Below are positions 17,151 through 26,048 of a stretch of 64,000 nt of DNA, one piece after another; position 1 is the stretch's first letter; each line of letters starts with the position of its first letter. The stretch is from NCEH01 sp002257205 (GTDB lineage: Bacteria > Pseudomonadota > Alphaproteobacteria > Rhizobiales > Xanthobacteraceae): NCBI RefSeq assembly GCF_043195105.1, contig NZ_JBAFWO010000003.1; one strand, given 5' to 3'. Under the pieces are notes generated by a model that made no database searches, was not told where the DNA came from, and saw only the letters and a program-made list of their open reading frames with translations. A program made the position numbers and the translations under genes.

Positions 17151-17203
17151 CAAGAACATCCGACACCTAACAAGAACACTTGATATCCGAACAAGAACAC
17201 TTG
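17151..17203 (+). repeat. three CAAGAACA repeats, 20-21 bases apart, before the thiolase operon
   Basis: CAAGAACA occurs at 17151, 17171 and 17192. The last two copies are part of an exact 14-base direct repeat, AACAAGAACACTTG (17169-17182 and 17190-17203). The spacing is two helical turns, so all copies face one side of the DNA. The array ends 30 bases before the thiolase start codon, so it overlaps the likely promoter or leader. Regulator binding is inferred. Confidence 0.6.
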
Positions 17204-17232
17204 GCAACAAAAGACATCTGGTAGGAGAGCCC

Positions 17233-18369
17233 ATGCAGAACGTGGTTATCGCAGGCTATGCCCGCTCGCCTTTCGCGCCCGCCAAGAAGGGGGACCTCGC
17301 GCGCGTCCGCCCGGATGACATGGCCGCCCAGGTTGTGCGCGAGCTGATTGCCCGCACGAAGGTCAATCCCGAGGACATCGAGGATCTCATCGTCGGCTGC
17401 GCCTTTCCCGAGGCCGAACAGGGCTTCAACGTGGCGCGCCTCATCGGCATGATCGCCGACCTGCCGCAATCGGTCGCCGGTGTCACCGTGAACCGCTTCT
17501 GCGGCTCCTCCATGCAGGCGATCCACATGGCCGCCGGACAGATCCAGCTCGGCGCCGGCGAGGTGTTCGTGTGCGCGGGGGTCGAGAGCATGAGCCGCGT
17601 GCCCATGACCGGCTTCAACCCGATGCCGAACCCCGCCCTTTATGAAAAGAACCATGCCGCCTACATGGGCATGGGCGACACGGCCGAAAACGTCGCGCGC
17701 AAATGGCAGATCAGCCGCGCCGATCAGGACGCCTTCGCCCTCAAGAGCCAGCAGAAGGCCGCGAAAGCCCAGGCCGAGGGTCGGCTGAAGGATGAGATCG
17801 TCGCCATCCGCATCAATGGCAAGAGCGTGGACGTGGACGGCTGCATCCGCACCGAGGCCAAGGCCGAGGATTTCGCCGGCCTCAAGCCTGCTTTCGATGA
17901 AAACGGCACCGTCACCGCCGGCACCTCCTCGCCGCTGACCGACGGCGCTTCCGCCGTGCTGGTCTGCACCGAAGCTTATGCCGAGAAGCACGGCCTCACC
18001 CCGCTCGCCCGCCTGCGCGGCGTCGCGGTGGCGGGCTGCGCGCCGGAAATCATGGGCATCGGTCCCGTCGCCGCCACCCGCAAGGCGCTGGCGCGCTCCA
18101 ACATCCATGTCGGCGATCTCGACGTGGTGGAGCTGAACGAAGCCTTCGCCTCCCAGGCGCTGGCCTGCATCAGCGATCTCGGGCTGCGCGAGGACACCAT
18201 CAATATTGACGGCGGCGCCATCGCCATCGGCCATCCGCTCGGCGCCACCGGCGCGCGGATCGTCGGCAAGGCGGCCGCCCTGCTCCAGCGCGAGGGCGGG
18301 CGCTATGCGCTGGCGACCCAGTGCATCGGCGGCGGGCAGGGCATCGCCACCGTTCTCGAACGCATCTGA
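17233..18369 (+). CDS. fadA: acetyl-CoA acyltransferase (3-ketoacyl-CoA thiolase)
   Basis: A 378-residue thiolase that cleaves 3-ketoacyl-CoA with CoA at the last step of beta-oxidation. The catalytic residues are present: nucleophile Cys90 in NRFCGSSMQAI, His334 in GGAIAIGHPLGATGAR and Cys364 in CIGGGQG. Length is normal for the family. The ATG at 17233 is preceded by GTAGGAGAGCCC, a strong ribosome site. It opens the operon thiolase, hydroxyacyl-CoA dehydrogenase/hydratase, acyl-CoA dehydrogenase, SCP2, and the next gene begins 15 bases after its stop. A biosynthetic acetoacetyl-CoA thiolase role is less likely in this context. Confidence 0.95.
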   Translation: MQNVVIAGYARSPFAPAKKGDLARVRPDDMAAQVVRELIARTKVNPEDIEDLIVGCAFPEAEQGFNVARLIGMIADLPQSVAGVTVNRFCGSSMQAIHMAAGQIQLGAGEVFVCAGVESMSRVPMTGFNPMPNPALYEKNHAAYMGMGDTAENVARKWQISRADQDAFALKSQQKAAKAQAEGRLKDEIVAIRINGKSVDVDGCIRTEAKAEDFAGLKPAFDENGTVTAGTSSPLTDGASAVLVCTEAYAEKHGLTPLARLRGVAVAGCAPEIMGIGPVAATRKALARSNIHVGDLDVVELNEAFASQALACISDLGLREDTINIDGGAIAIGHPLGATGARIVGKAAALLQREGGRYALATQCIGGGQGIATVLERI

Positions 18370-18384
18370 CCGGGAGCGCGCGAG

Positions 18385-20712
18385 ATGAACGAAATCAAGA
18401 AGGTCGCCGTCATCGGCGCCGGCGTCATGGGCGCCGGCATCGCCGCCCATGTGGCCAATGCGGGCATTCCGGTGCTGCTGCTGGACATCGTCCCCGAGGG
18501 TGCGATCAATCGCAATGCCATCGCCGAAGGCGCCATCGCCCGCCTGTTGAAGGCGGATCCCGCCGCCTTCATGTCGAAAGCCGCCGCCAAGCTCGTCACC
18601 CCCGGCAATACCGAGGACCATCTCGACCAGCTCGCCTCCTGCGACTGGATCGTGGAAGCGGTGATCGAGCGGCTGGACATCAAGCAGGCGCTTTATGCCA
18701 GGATCGAGGCCGCCCGCACACCGGGGAGCGCGGTGTCGTCCAACACCTCCACCATCCCCTTGGGCGATTTGACCGCCGGTCTGCCGGAAAGCTTCGCCCG
18801 CGATTTCCTCATCACCCATTTCTTCAATCCGCCGCGCTACATGCGGCTGCTGGAGATCGTCGCCGGGCCGCACACCGACCCCGCCACCGTCGCCAAGGTC
18901 TCGGCCTTCGCCGACGTGAAGCTCGGCAAGACGGTGGTGACCTGCAAGGACACGCCCGGCTTCATCGCCAATCGCCTCGGCACCTTCTGGCTCAACCTCG
19001 CGGTGGGCGAAGCGATCGAGACCGGCCTGAAGGTGGAAGAGGCGGACGCCGTCATGGGCCGCCCGTTCGGCATTCCCAAGACCGGCATTTTCGGCCTGCT
19101 GGACCTCATCGGACTCGACCTGATGCCCCACGTCCAGGGCAGCCTGGAGCGCGCGCTTCCCAAGAGCGATGCCTTCCATGCGACCCTGCGCGATATCCCC
19201 CTGGTCAAGACCATGATCGAGACCGGATATACGGGCCGCAAGGGCAAGGGCGGCTTCTATCGCCTGAACCGCGAGAATGGCGGCAAGCTGAAGGAAGCCA
19301 TCGATCTTTCAACCGGCGAATATCGCCCGCAGGAGAAGGCGGCGCTGCCGGAGCTTGAGGACGGCGGCGGCAAGGATCTCCTCGCCCTTCTCTCCGCCCC
19401 CGGCGCGGCCGGGCGCTACGCCTGGGCAGTGATGGGGCGCACCCTCGCCTATGCCGCCCGCCTGGTGGGCGAGGCTGCCGACGATGTGGTCGCCATCGAT
19501 GAGGCCATGCGCCTCGGCTATAATTGGAAATGGGGGCCGTTCGAGCTGATCGACAAGATCGGCGCGGCAAACCTCATCGCCCGCCTGAAGGCGGATGGGG
19601 AAGAGATTCCCGCTTTGCTCGCCAGCGCCGAGACCAAGCCCTTCTACCGGGTGGAGAGCGGCAAGCGGCAATATCTCGGGCTGGACGGCGCCTATCATGA
19701 CGTGGTGCGCCCGGACGGCGTGCTGCTGCTCGCCGACATCAAGCTTCACAGCGAGCCCTTGATGAAGAATGGCTCGGCGGCGCTGTGGGACATCGGCGAC
19801 GGCGTGGTGTGCCTGGAATTCACCAGCAAGGGCAATTCGCTGGACGAAGGCATCATCACCTTGCTCGGCAAGGCGACGCGCCTGGTGAAGGACAAGTACA
19901 AGGCGCTCGTGATCTATAACGAGGGGACCAATTTCTCGGTCGGCGCCAATCTCGGCCTCGCTTTGTTCGCCTGTAACATCGCGGCGTTCGGCGAGGTGGA
20001 GAAGCTGGTCGCCACCGGGCAGAAGGCCTATCAGGACCTCAAATACGCCCCCTTCCCCGTCGTCTCGGCACCTGCCGGCATGGCGCTCGGCGGCGGCTGC
20101 GAGATCCTGCTGCATTCCGATGCGGTGCAGGCCCATGCGGAAAGCTATATCGGCCTCGTGGAATGCGGCGTCGGCCTGCTGCCCGGCTGGGGCGGCTGCA
20201 AGGAGATGCTGACCCGCTGGCAGAATGCCAAGGGCATGCCCAAGGGGCCCATGCCCGCCACTTCGAAGGTGTTCGAGCTGGTGAGCGTCGCCACGGTCTC
20301 GAAATCCGCCGCCGAGGCGAAGGAATATCTGTTCCTGCGCGAAACCGACGGCATCACCATGAACCGCGACCGCCTGCTGGCGGATGCCAAGGCCAAGGCC
20401 CTGGCGCTGGCGGAAAACTACGTGCCGCCCAAGCCGAAGGACCTCACCTTGCCCGGCCCTTCCGGCAAGACCGCCCTGGTGATGGCGGCGGAGAGTTTCC
20501 ATAAGCGCGGCATGGCCACCAAGCATGACCTGGTGGTGGCGGGCGCGCTCGCGGAGGTTCTGTCCGGCGGCAAGGCGGACCATATCGAGCCGGTCACGGA
20601 AGCCCAGGTGCTGGAGCTTGAGCGGGCGAACTTCATGCGCCTCATCAAGACCAACGCGACGCTCGCCCGCATCGAGCACACGCTGGAAACCGGCCGTCCG
20701 CTGCGGAACTGA
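18385..20712 (+). CDS. 3-hydroxyacyl-CoA dehydrogenase / enoyl-CoA hydratase, FadN-type order
   Basis: A 775-residue bifunctional enzyme that hydrates enoyl-CoA and oxidises the 3-hydroxyacyl-CoA with NAD. The dehydrogenase half comes first: IGAGVMGAGIAAH at residues 10-22, NTSTIPL, ITHFFNPPRYMRLLE and DTPGFIANR, then the C-terminal dehydrogenase domains to about 420. The crotonase fold follows, with GTNFSVGANL, PAGMALGGGCEILLHSD and ESYIGLVECGVGLLPGWGG bearing the oxyanion hole and catalytic glutamate region. This order is that of Bacillus FadN, opposite to E. coli FadB. It is co-transcribed with the thiolase, which together supply the last three steps of beta-oxidation. Confidence 0.95.
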   Translation: MNEIKKVAVIGAGVMGAGIAAHVANAGIPVLLLDIVPEGAINRNAIAEGAIARLLKADPAAFMSKAAAKLVTPGNTEDHLDQLASCDWIVEAVIERLDIKQALYARIEAARTPGSAVSSNTSTIPLGDLTAGLPESFARDFLITHFFNPPRYMRLLEIVAGPHTDPATVAKVSAFADVKLGKTVVTCKDTPGFIANRLGTFWLNLAVGEAIETGLKVEEADAVMGRPFGIPKTGIFGLLDLIGLDLMPHVQGSLERALPKSDAFHATLRDIPLVKTMIETGYTGRKGKGGFYRLNRENGGKLKEAIDLSTGEYRPQEKAALPELEDGGGKDLLALLSAPGAAGRYAWAVMGRTLAYAARLVGEAADDVVAIDEAMRLGYNWKWGPFELIDKIGAANLIARLKADGEEIPALLASAETKPFYRVESGKRQYLGLDGAYHDVVRPDGVLLLADIKLHSEPLMKNGSAALWDIGDGVVCLEFTSKGNSLDEGIITLLGKATRLVKDKYKALVIYNEGTNFSVGANLGLALFACNIAAFGEVEKLVATGQKAYQDLKYAPFPVVSAPAGMALGGGCEILLHSDAVQAHAESYIGLVECGVGLLPGWGGCKEMLTRWQNAKGMPKGPMPATSKVFELVSVATVSKSAAEAKEYLFLRETDGITMNRDRLLADAKAKALALAENYVPPKPKDLTLPGPSGKTALVMAAESFHKRGMATKHDLVVAGALAEVLSGGKADHIEPVTEAQVLELERANFMRLIKTNATLARIEHTLETGRPLRN

Positions 20713-20731
20713 GCCGTATCGCCTGAACGGT

Positions 20732-20850
20732 CCCCTCTCCCGCTTGCGGGGGAGGGCTAGGGAGGGGGAAGGCGGACGATCGCAGTTTGGCAAATGGTGC
20801 CCTGCTTGATGGCCCCCTCCCCGCCCCTCCCCCGCAAGCGGGAGAGGGAG
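20732..20850. repeat. inverted pair of a 37-base GC-rich intergenic repeat
   Basis: A unit with core CTCCCGCTTGCGGG lies at 20732-20769, and a near-identical unit in reverse orientation (core CCCGCAAGCGGGAG) lies at 20814-20850, about 44 bases apart. Each unit is itself a short hairpin and the pair can fold into a long stem. The layout is like REP/BIME elements; similar CTCCCGCTTGCGGGAG units are common between genes in GC-rich alphaproteobacteria. It sits inside the beta-oxidation operon, between two genes, so it may affect processing of the transcript. Confidence 0.7.
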
Positions 20851-20885
20851 CTTTTCGCAAAGTCAAAAATCACGGGAGAGCGACC

Positions 20886-22676
20886 ATGCAGACGTATCAG
20901 CCCCCGCTCCGCGACATGCGCTTCGTGCTGCACGAACTGCATGGCAGCGAAAGCCTGAAGGACATGAAGGGCCTCGAAGAGGTCACACCGGATCTCATCG
21001 ACGCCGTGCTGGAGGAAGCCGGCAAGCTGGTGACCGAGGTGCTGGCGCCCATCAACATGGCCGCCGACCAGGAAGGCTGCACCTATGAGAACGGCGTGGT
21101 GCGCACGCCCAAGGGCTTCAAGCAGGCCTATGACACCTATCGCGAGGGCGGCTGGAACGGCATCGCCTGCGATCCGGAATGGGGCGGCCAGGGCCTGCCG
21201 GCGAGCGTGACCAAGTTCATCGAGGAGATGATGTGCTCGGCCAACCTTGCCTTCGGCCTTTATCCCGGCCTCACCCACGGGGCCTATATCGCGCTGAAGA
21301 ACCACGCCTCGCAGGAGTTGAAGGAACGCTATCTGCCGAAGATGGTGGAGGGCAGCTGGACCGGCACCATGTGCCTCACCGAGCCCCATTGCGGCACCGA
21401 TCTCGGCCTGCTGCGCACCAAGGCGGAGCCGCAGGACGACGGCAGCTATTCCATCACCGGCAACAAGATCTTCATCTCCGCCGGCGAGCACGACCTGACC
21501 GAGAACATCATCCACCTGGTGCTGGCCCGCCTGCCGGACGCGCCCAAGGGCATCAAGGGCATCAGCCTGTTCCTGGTGCCGAAATTCCTGCCGACGGAAG
21601 ATGGCCGGCCCGGCATGCGCAACGGCGTGCAGTGCACCGGCATCGAGCACAAGATGGGCATCCACGGCTCGGCGACCTGCCAGCTCTCGTTCGACGATGC
21701 CAAGGGCTGGCTGGTCGGCGAGCCGCACAAGGGCATGCGGGCCATGTTCTCCATGATGAATTCCGAGCGCCTCTCGGTCGGCACCCAGGGGCTCGGCGTC
21801 GGCGAGGCCGCCTATCAGGGCGCCGTCACCTATGCCAAGGAACGTCTCCAGGGCCGCGCGCTGACGGGGGCCAAATATCCCGACAAGCCCGCCGACCCGA
21901 TCATCGTGCATCCCGACGTGCGGCGCACGCTCATGACCATGCGCGCCTATAACGAAGGCTGCCGCGCGCTGTCCGGCTGGGTGGCGCGCAACCTCGACCT
22001 GATGGAGCGTTCCAACGATCCGGAGGAGCGCCAGCAGGCGGAGGATTTCACCGCCCTCATGACCCCCATCGTGAAGGCCATGTTCACCGATCTCGGTTTC
22101 ACCAATGCCTCGCTCGGCGTGCAGGTCTATGGCGGCCACGGCTACATCCGCGACCACGGCATGGAGCAATATCTGCGCGATGCCCGCATCGCCATGATCT
22201 ACGAGGGCACCAACGGCGTGCAGGCGCTGGATCTGGTGGGGCGCAAGCTTGGCGCCCATACCGGGCGCTATCTGCGCGCCTTCTTCCATCCGGTGCTGAA
22301 CTATATCGACGCCAAGCTGGACGATCCCGACCTCGGGCCACTGGTGGGTCCGCTCGGCAAGGCGTTCGGCGCGCTCCAGCTCGCCACCGCCCATATCGCC
22401 CAGAAAGGCATGCAGGATCCGGACGAGGCGGGCGCCGCGGCCACGGAATATCTGCGGCTGTTCGGGCTCGTGGCGCTCGGCTACATGTGGGTGCGCATGG
22501 CGGAAGTGGCGCTGCAAAAGCGCGGCGAGGCCAATGGCGAGGCCGCCTTCTACGAGGCCAAGATCGTCACGGCGCGCTTCTTCATCGATCGCCTGTTGCC
22601 GGAAGTGGCGGCCCTGTGGGGCTCCATCAAGACCGGCAAGGCATCCATGATGGCGCTGGACGACGCGGCCTTCTGA
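20886..22676 (+). CDS. acyl-CoA dehydrogenase (long, about 600-residue class)
   Basis: A 596-residue flavoenzyme for the first step of beta-oxidation. Compared with the 380-residue common acyl-CoA dehydrogenases it has an N-terminal extension and a C-terminal domain, as in FadE5-like enzymes. Visible motifs are GMALTEPHCG-like TMCLTEPHCGTDLGLL, GNKIFISAGEHDL, KMGIHGSATCQLSFD, and YGGHGYIRDHGMEQYLRD followed by IAMIYEGTNGVQALDL, whose glutamate is the usual catalytic base position. It is the third gene of the operon and its start has GGGAGAG seven bases upstream. Electrons would go to ETF, whose genes are not in the window. Confidence 0.95.
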   Translation: MQTYQPPLRDMRFVLHELHGSESLKDMKGLEEVTPDLIDAVLEEAGKLVTEVLAPINMAADQEGCTYENGVVRTPKGFKQAYDTYREGGWNGIACDPEWGGQGLPASVTKFIEEMMCSANLAFGLYPGLTHGAYIALKNHASQELKERYLPKMVEGSWTGTMCLTEPHCGTDLGLLRTKAEPQDDGSYSITGNKIFISAGEHDLTENIIHLVLARLPDAPKGIKGISLFLVPKFLPTEDGRPGMRNGVQCTGIEHKMGIHGSATCQLSFDDAKGWLVGEPHKGMRAMFSMMNSERLSVGTQGLGVGEAAYQGAVTYAKERLQGRALTGAKYPDKPADPIIVHPDVRRTLMTMRAYNEGCRALSGWVARNLDLMERSNDPEERQQAEDFTALMTPIVKAMFTDLGFTNASLGVQVYGGHGYIRDHGMEQYLRDARIAMIYEGTNGVQALDLVGRKLGAHTGRYLRAFFHPVLNYIDAKLDDPDLGPLVGPLGKAFGALQLATAHIAQKGMQDPDEAGAAATEYLRLFGLVALGYMWVRMAEVALQKRGEANGEAAFYEAKIVTARFFIDRLLPEVAALWGSIKTGKASMMALDDAAF

Positions 22677-22759
22677 TCCTAACCCAGGGCGTGCCGAGGG
22701 CGCGCCCCCTTCTTTGGACGCGGCGCAGCGGCACCGCGCCCCGCATTTCAGGACCGACC

Positions 22760-23068
22760 ATGGCAGACCTTTCCTCCCTCATCGAGCTCATGAACGATCG
22801 CGCCGGCGCCTTGAGCGAGCTCGGCTATCGCGTGCGGTTCGAACTGACCGACACCGACGAATCCATCCTGCTGGATGCCACCGGCCCGGCCGTGGAGGTG
22901 AGCGAGGGCACCGGCGAGGCCGATGCCGTGCTCAAGCTCTCCACCGACACGCTGGACAAGCTCATCACCGGGCGCATCGGCCCCATGCTGGCCTTCTCCA
23001 CCGGGCGGCTGCGGGTGGAGGGCTCGCAGGGCGTGGCGCTGAAGCTCGCCGGCCTGCTGGACAGCTGA
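22760..23068 (+). CDS. SCP2 sterol-binding/lipid-transfer domain protein
   Basis: A 102-residue stand-alone SCP2 domain. The sequence alternates strands and helices with the family pattern VRFELTDTDESILLDATG, then ADAVLKLSTDTLDKLITGRIGPMLAF and a closing GRLRVEGSQGVALKLAGLL. Bacterial SCP2 proteins hold fatty acids or acyl-CoA in a hydrophobic pocket. It is the last gene of the beta-oxidation operon, 83 bases after the acyl-CoA dehydrogenase, and may hand acyl-CoA substrates between the enzymes; that job is inferred from context. There is no signal peptide, so it acts in the cytoplasm. Confidence 0.88.
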   Translation: MADLSSLIELMNDRAGALSELGYRVRFELTDTDESILLDATGPAVEVSEGTGEADAVLKLSTDTLDKLITGRIGPMLAFSTGRLRVEGSQGVALKLAGLLDS

Positions 23069-23341
23069 ACGTGACGGCGGCGACTTCCGCCGCCTTCGCC
23101 TTCCCAGGGAAGCACCCAGTTTCTGGAAGTATTCGAGTCTGTGGCAAACCTGATCGAAGGTTGCGCACAAGTTCATTTAACTGACACATGCCGCGCCGGC
23201 GACACCAAAACGCAATGCGATCTTAACCATAAGCCGGCAAGCATTTTTCCCGCCAGCAAAAGGCACGAGAGCTCTGGTAAAGCGCGGGCGCGGTGGTAAT
23301 GTGCGCGTGTAGTGCGGATTCACCCTGCCCGGGAGAGATCG

Positions 23342-23875
23342 ATGAAATCTGTGATTTTCGGCGCGCTGTTCGCGATGGTCGGTGCCATCGGCATGGCGAA
23401 TGCCCAAGGCGCAAAGCCAGCCAATACCGAGGAAATGAAGCCGGCCAACTGGTTGTTCGTTCAGGTCGCCGATTCGGTCACGGTCGACGACAAGACGATC
23501 ACCCTGAAGGGCGTCGCGCCCCAGACCCTCATGTTCTCCGACCGTCCCGAGCGGATGACCGGCGATGCGCCGACCGCGAACTTCGTGAAATTCTGGAACA
23601 CCGGCAAGGACAGCTTCCAGAAGGACGCCCCCAACGCCACGCTCTCCGTGACCGTTGACGGCAAGCCCGTGACCGCCGTGGTGGAACTCACCAACCCGGT
23701 GCTCACCGGCGACACGCTGGTCTATAATTACAAGCTGCTCAGCGACGAGAAGCCGGTCTCCGGCACCAGCGCCAGCCTGTTCATCGACTGGTGGTACGGC
23801 TACGGCCCCTATTGGCGCCCCGGCGCGTGCTGGCGCGGCCCCTACGGCGGCCTGCACTGCCGTCCGGGCTGGTGA
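23342..23875 (+). CDS. exported protein of unknown function with Trp/Tyr/Gly-rich tail
   Basis: I do not recognise this 177-residue protein's family with confidence. It has a clear signal peptide (MKSVIFGALFAMVGAIG ending MANAQ) and a mature domain in which VADSVTVDDKTITLKGVAPQ, FSDRPERMTG and NPVLTGDTLVYNYKLL suggest a beta-sandwich. After SASLFID the last 25 residues are rich in Trp, Tyr, Gly and Pro and include two cysteines that could form a disulphide (GACW...LHC). A ribosome site GGGAGA lies upstream of the ATG and a strong terminator follows, so it is a single-gene unit. The likely place is the periplasm or outside the cell. Confidence 0.8.
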   Translation: MKSVIFGALFAMVGAIGMANAQGAKPANTEEMKPANWLFVQVADSVTVDDKTITLKGVAPQTLMFSDRPERMTGDAPTANFVKFWNTGKDSFQKDAPNATLSVTVDGKPVTAVVELTNPVLTGDTLVYNYKLLSDEKPVSGTSASLFIDWWYGYGPYWRPGACWRGPYGGLHCRPGW

Positions 23876-23905
23876 GCCCTCGCCTTTCTGACGTCTGAAA
23901 CGAAG

Positions 23906-23942
23906 ACCCCCGCCCGGCTCGGCCGCGGCGGGGGTTTTCTTT
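23906..23942 (+). terminator. intrinsic terminator of the exported-protein gene
   Basis: Arms ACCCCCGCC (23906-23914) and GGCGGGGGT (23927-23935) pair perfectly and are followed by TTTTCTTTT. It lies 31 bases after the stop codon at 23875 and separates the gene from the convergent ohr. Confidence 0.9.
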
Positions 23943-23996
23943 TGTGGCGTGAGGGCGGCGGCCCTTGCGGAGGCCGCCCCCCCGACGCGAGATCGC

Positions 23997-24422
23997 TCAG
24001 GCGATTTCGAGGCCCACGTCCACATTGTTGCGGGTCGCGTTGGAATAGGGGCAAACCTGATGCGCCTTGGCAACCAGATCCTCGGCCTGGGCGCGCTCGA
24101 TGCCGGGCAGCGAGATCTTCAGCGAAGCGGTGATGCCGAAGCCGCCTTCCGAGCGCGGGCCGATTCCGACCGTGGCGGTCACCGTGGCGTCGGCGGGGAT
24201 GTGCACCTTTTCCTGACCGCCGACGAACTTCAGCGCGCCAAGGAAGCAGGCGGAATAGCCGGCCGCGAACAATTGTTCGGGATTATTGCCTTCGCCGCCA
24301 GCGCCGCCGAGCTCCTTCGGGGTGGTCAGCTTCACGTCGAGCGTGCCGTCGGCAGTGGTGGAGCGGCCATCGCGGCCCCCGGTGGCAGTGGCCTGGGTGG
24401 TGTATTTCACATCGACAGACAT
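23997..24422 (-). CDS. ohr: organic hydroperoxide resistance protein
   Basis: A 141-residue OsmC/Ohr family peroxidase that reduces organic hydroperoxides with a lipoyl-dependent thiol system. The two reactive cysteines are Cys59 (GYSACFLGAL) and Cys124 (HQVCPYSNATR), with the supporting Arg20 and Glu49 in their usual places. CPYSNATR and PEQLFAAGYSACF identify the Ohr branch over OsmC. The ATG is preceded by AAAGGAGACATCCC, a strong ribosome site. The usual partner repressor gene ohrR is not beside it. An in-frame open stretch continues far upstream but only as a shadow of the next gene. Confidence 0.95.
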   Translation of the reverse strand: MSVDVKYTTQATATGGRDGRSTTADGTLDVKLTTPKELGGAGGEGNNPEQLFAAGYSACFLGALKFVGGQEKVHIPADATVTATVGIGPRSEGGFGITASLKISLPGIERAQAEDLVAKAHQVCPYSNATRNNVDVGLEIA

Positions 24423-24689
24423 GGGATGTCTCCTTTGAAAATCCGTTTCGGACGCTGCGGCAACCACCCCTCTCGCCATGTGCGAGCCCAAGCGGCAACC
24501 CCATGACCATTCATATAGCTCACGATTAAATCGCGCGCAATATATTTTTTGATCCGCCTCTGATACCGCCGTGCCACACCTTCCGCGCAAGCGCTCCGCA
24601 CGCCCCGGCCCGCCATTGCCTGCGGGCAAAAAGCTCCCTATCCAGAAGCGGTTGCAGCGGACGGGGCCGCACGGCCCATGGAGAACGCG

Positions 24690-26003
24690 ATGACCGAAGC
24701 CGCGCATATGGACGCCAGCCTGCCCCGCAAATCCCCTTCGAAGGCCGCCACGGTATTCCGCGTCACCAGCGGCAATTTCCTGGAGATGTTCGACTTCTTC
24801 CTGTTCGGTTTTTACGCCACGCATCTGGCCGCGGCGTTCTTTCCGGTGCACGACCCGTTCGCCTCCCTGATGCTGACTTTCGGCACCTTCGGCGCGGGCT
24901 TTTTGATGCGGCCGCTCGGCGCCATCATCCTCGGCGCCTATGTGGACAAGATCGGCCGTCGCAAGGGCCTGATCCTGACCCTGGTCATCATGTCGTGCGG
25001 CACCATTCTCGTCGCCTTCGTGCCGGGATATGCCACCATCGGCCTGCTGGCGCCGCTGCTGGTGCTGATCGGCCGGCTGCTCCAGGGCTTTTCCGCCGGC
25101 GTGGAGCTGGGCGGGGTCTCGGTCTATCTGTCGGAAATGGCGACGCCCGGCCACAAGGGCTTCTATGTGAGCTTCCAGTCGGCGAGCCAGCAGGTGGCGA
25201 TCATCGTCGCCGCCGCGCTCGGCTTCGCCCTGAACGAATGGATGAGCCCGCAGATGGTGTCCGACTGGGGCTGGCGCATCCCCTTCTTCATCGGCTGCAT
25301 GATCGTGCCGTTCATATTCGTCATCCGCACCTCGCTCCAGGAGACCGAAGAGTTTCTCGCGCGCAAGCATCGCCCCGACGCCAGCGAGATTTTCCGCTCC
25401 ATGCTCACCAACTGGCCGCTGGTGCTGGCGGGCATGATGCTGGTGGTGATGACCACCGTTTCCTTCTACCTGATCACGGTCTACACTCCCACCTTCGGCC
25501 GCGCGGTGCTGAAGCTGAGCGCCGCCGACAGCCTGATCGTGACCTTCTGCATTGGCGTATCGAATTTCTTCTGGCTGCCGGTCATGGGCGCGCTGTCGGA
25601 CCGGGTCGGGCGCTGGCCGCTGCTCGCGGGCTTTTCCCTGCTCGCTTTGGTGACGGGCTATCCCACGCTCGCCTGGCTGGTGAGCGATCCCACCTTCGGC
25701 CGCATGCTGCTGGTGGAGCTGTGGCTGTCGTTCCTGTACGCGAGCTATAACGGCGCCATGGTGGTGGCGCTCACCGAAGTGATGCCGGTGAACGTGCGCA
25801 CCTCCGGCTTCTCGCTCGCCTACAGCCTCGCCACCGCTCTGTTCGGCGGCTTCACGCCGGCCGCCTGCACCTGGCTCATCGAGGCGACGGGAGACAAGGC
25901 CGCGCCCGGCCTGTGGCTCGGCTTCGCCGCCCTGTGCGGCCTGCTGGCCACCGCCGCGCTCTATCTCCGCCGCGACGGCCGCAGCCTCGTGAATGCGGTC
26001 TAG
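24690..26003 (+). CDS. MFS metabolite:proton symporter, citrate/tricarballylate type
   Basis: A 437-residue major facilitator transporter with about twelve helices. GNFLEMFDFFLFGFYATHLA at the start, GAYVDKIGRRKGLILTLVIM between helices 2 and 3, and LLQGFSAGVELGGVSVYLSEMA are the marks of the metabolite/H+ symporter family that contains CitA and TcuC, which import tricarboxylates. The substrate here is therefore likely a di- or tricarboxylate, without certainty. The start at 24690 is preferred over 24678 because GGAGA lies six bases before it. The gene stands alone; no tricarballylate oxidation genes are near. Confidence 0.88.
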   Translation: MTEAAHMDASLPRKSPSKAATVFRVTSGNFLEMFDFFLFGFYATHLAAAFFPVHDPFASLMLTFGTFGAGFLMRPLGAIILGAYVDKIGRRKGLILTLVIMSCGTILVAFVPGYATIGLLAPLLVLIGRLLQGFSAGVELGGVSVYLSEMATPGHKGFYVSFQSASQQVAIIVAAALGFALNEWMSPQMVSDWGWRIPFFIGCMIVPFIFVIRTSLQETEEFLARKHRPDASEIFRSMLTNWPLVLAGMMLVVMTTVSFYLITVYTPTFGRAVLKLSAADSLIVTFCIGVSNFFWLPVMGALSDRVGRWPLLAGFSLLALVTGYPTLAWLVSDPTFGRMLLVELWLSFLYASYNGAMVVALTEVMPVNVRTSGFSLAYSLATALFGGFTPAACTWLIEATGDKAAPGLWLGFAALCGLLATAALYLRRDGRSLVNAV

Positions 26004-26048
26004 AGCCGGATCGGCATGCATGGCTTGGCGCGATTGCAGCAGAGCATC

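Noticed and set aside
17167..19179. A 670-codon minus-strand frame opposite the thiolase and dehydrogenase genes
   Set aside because: Composition is that of a shadow frame (Gly, Asp, Ala, His) and the sense genes have intact catalytic motifs.
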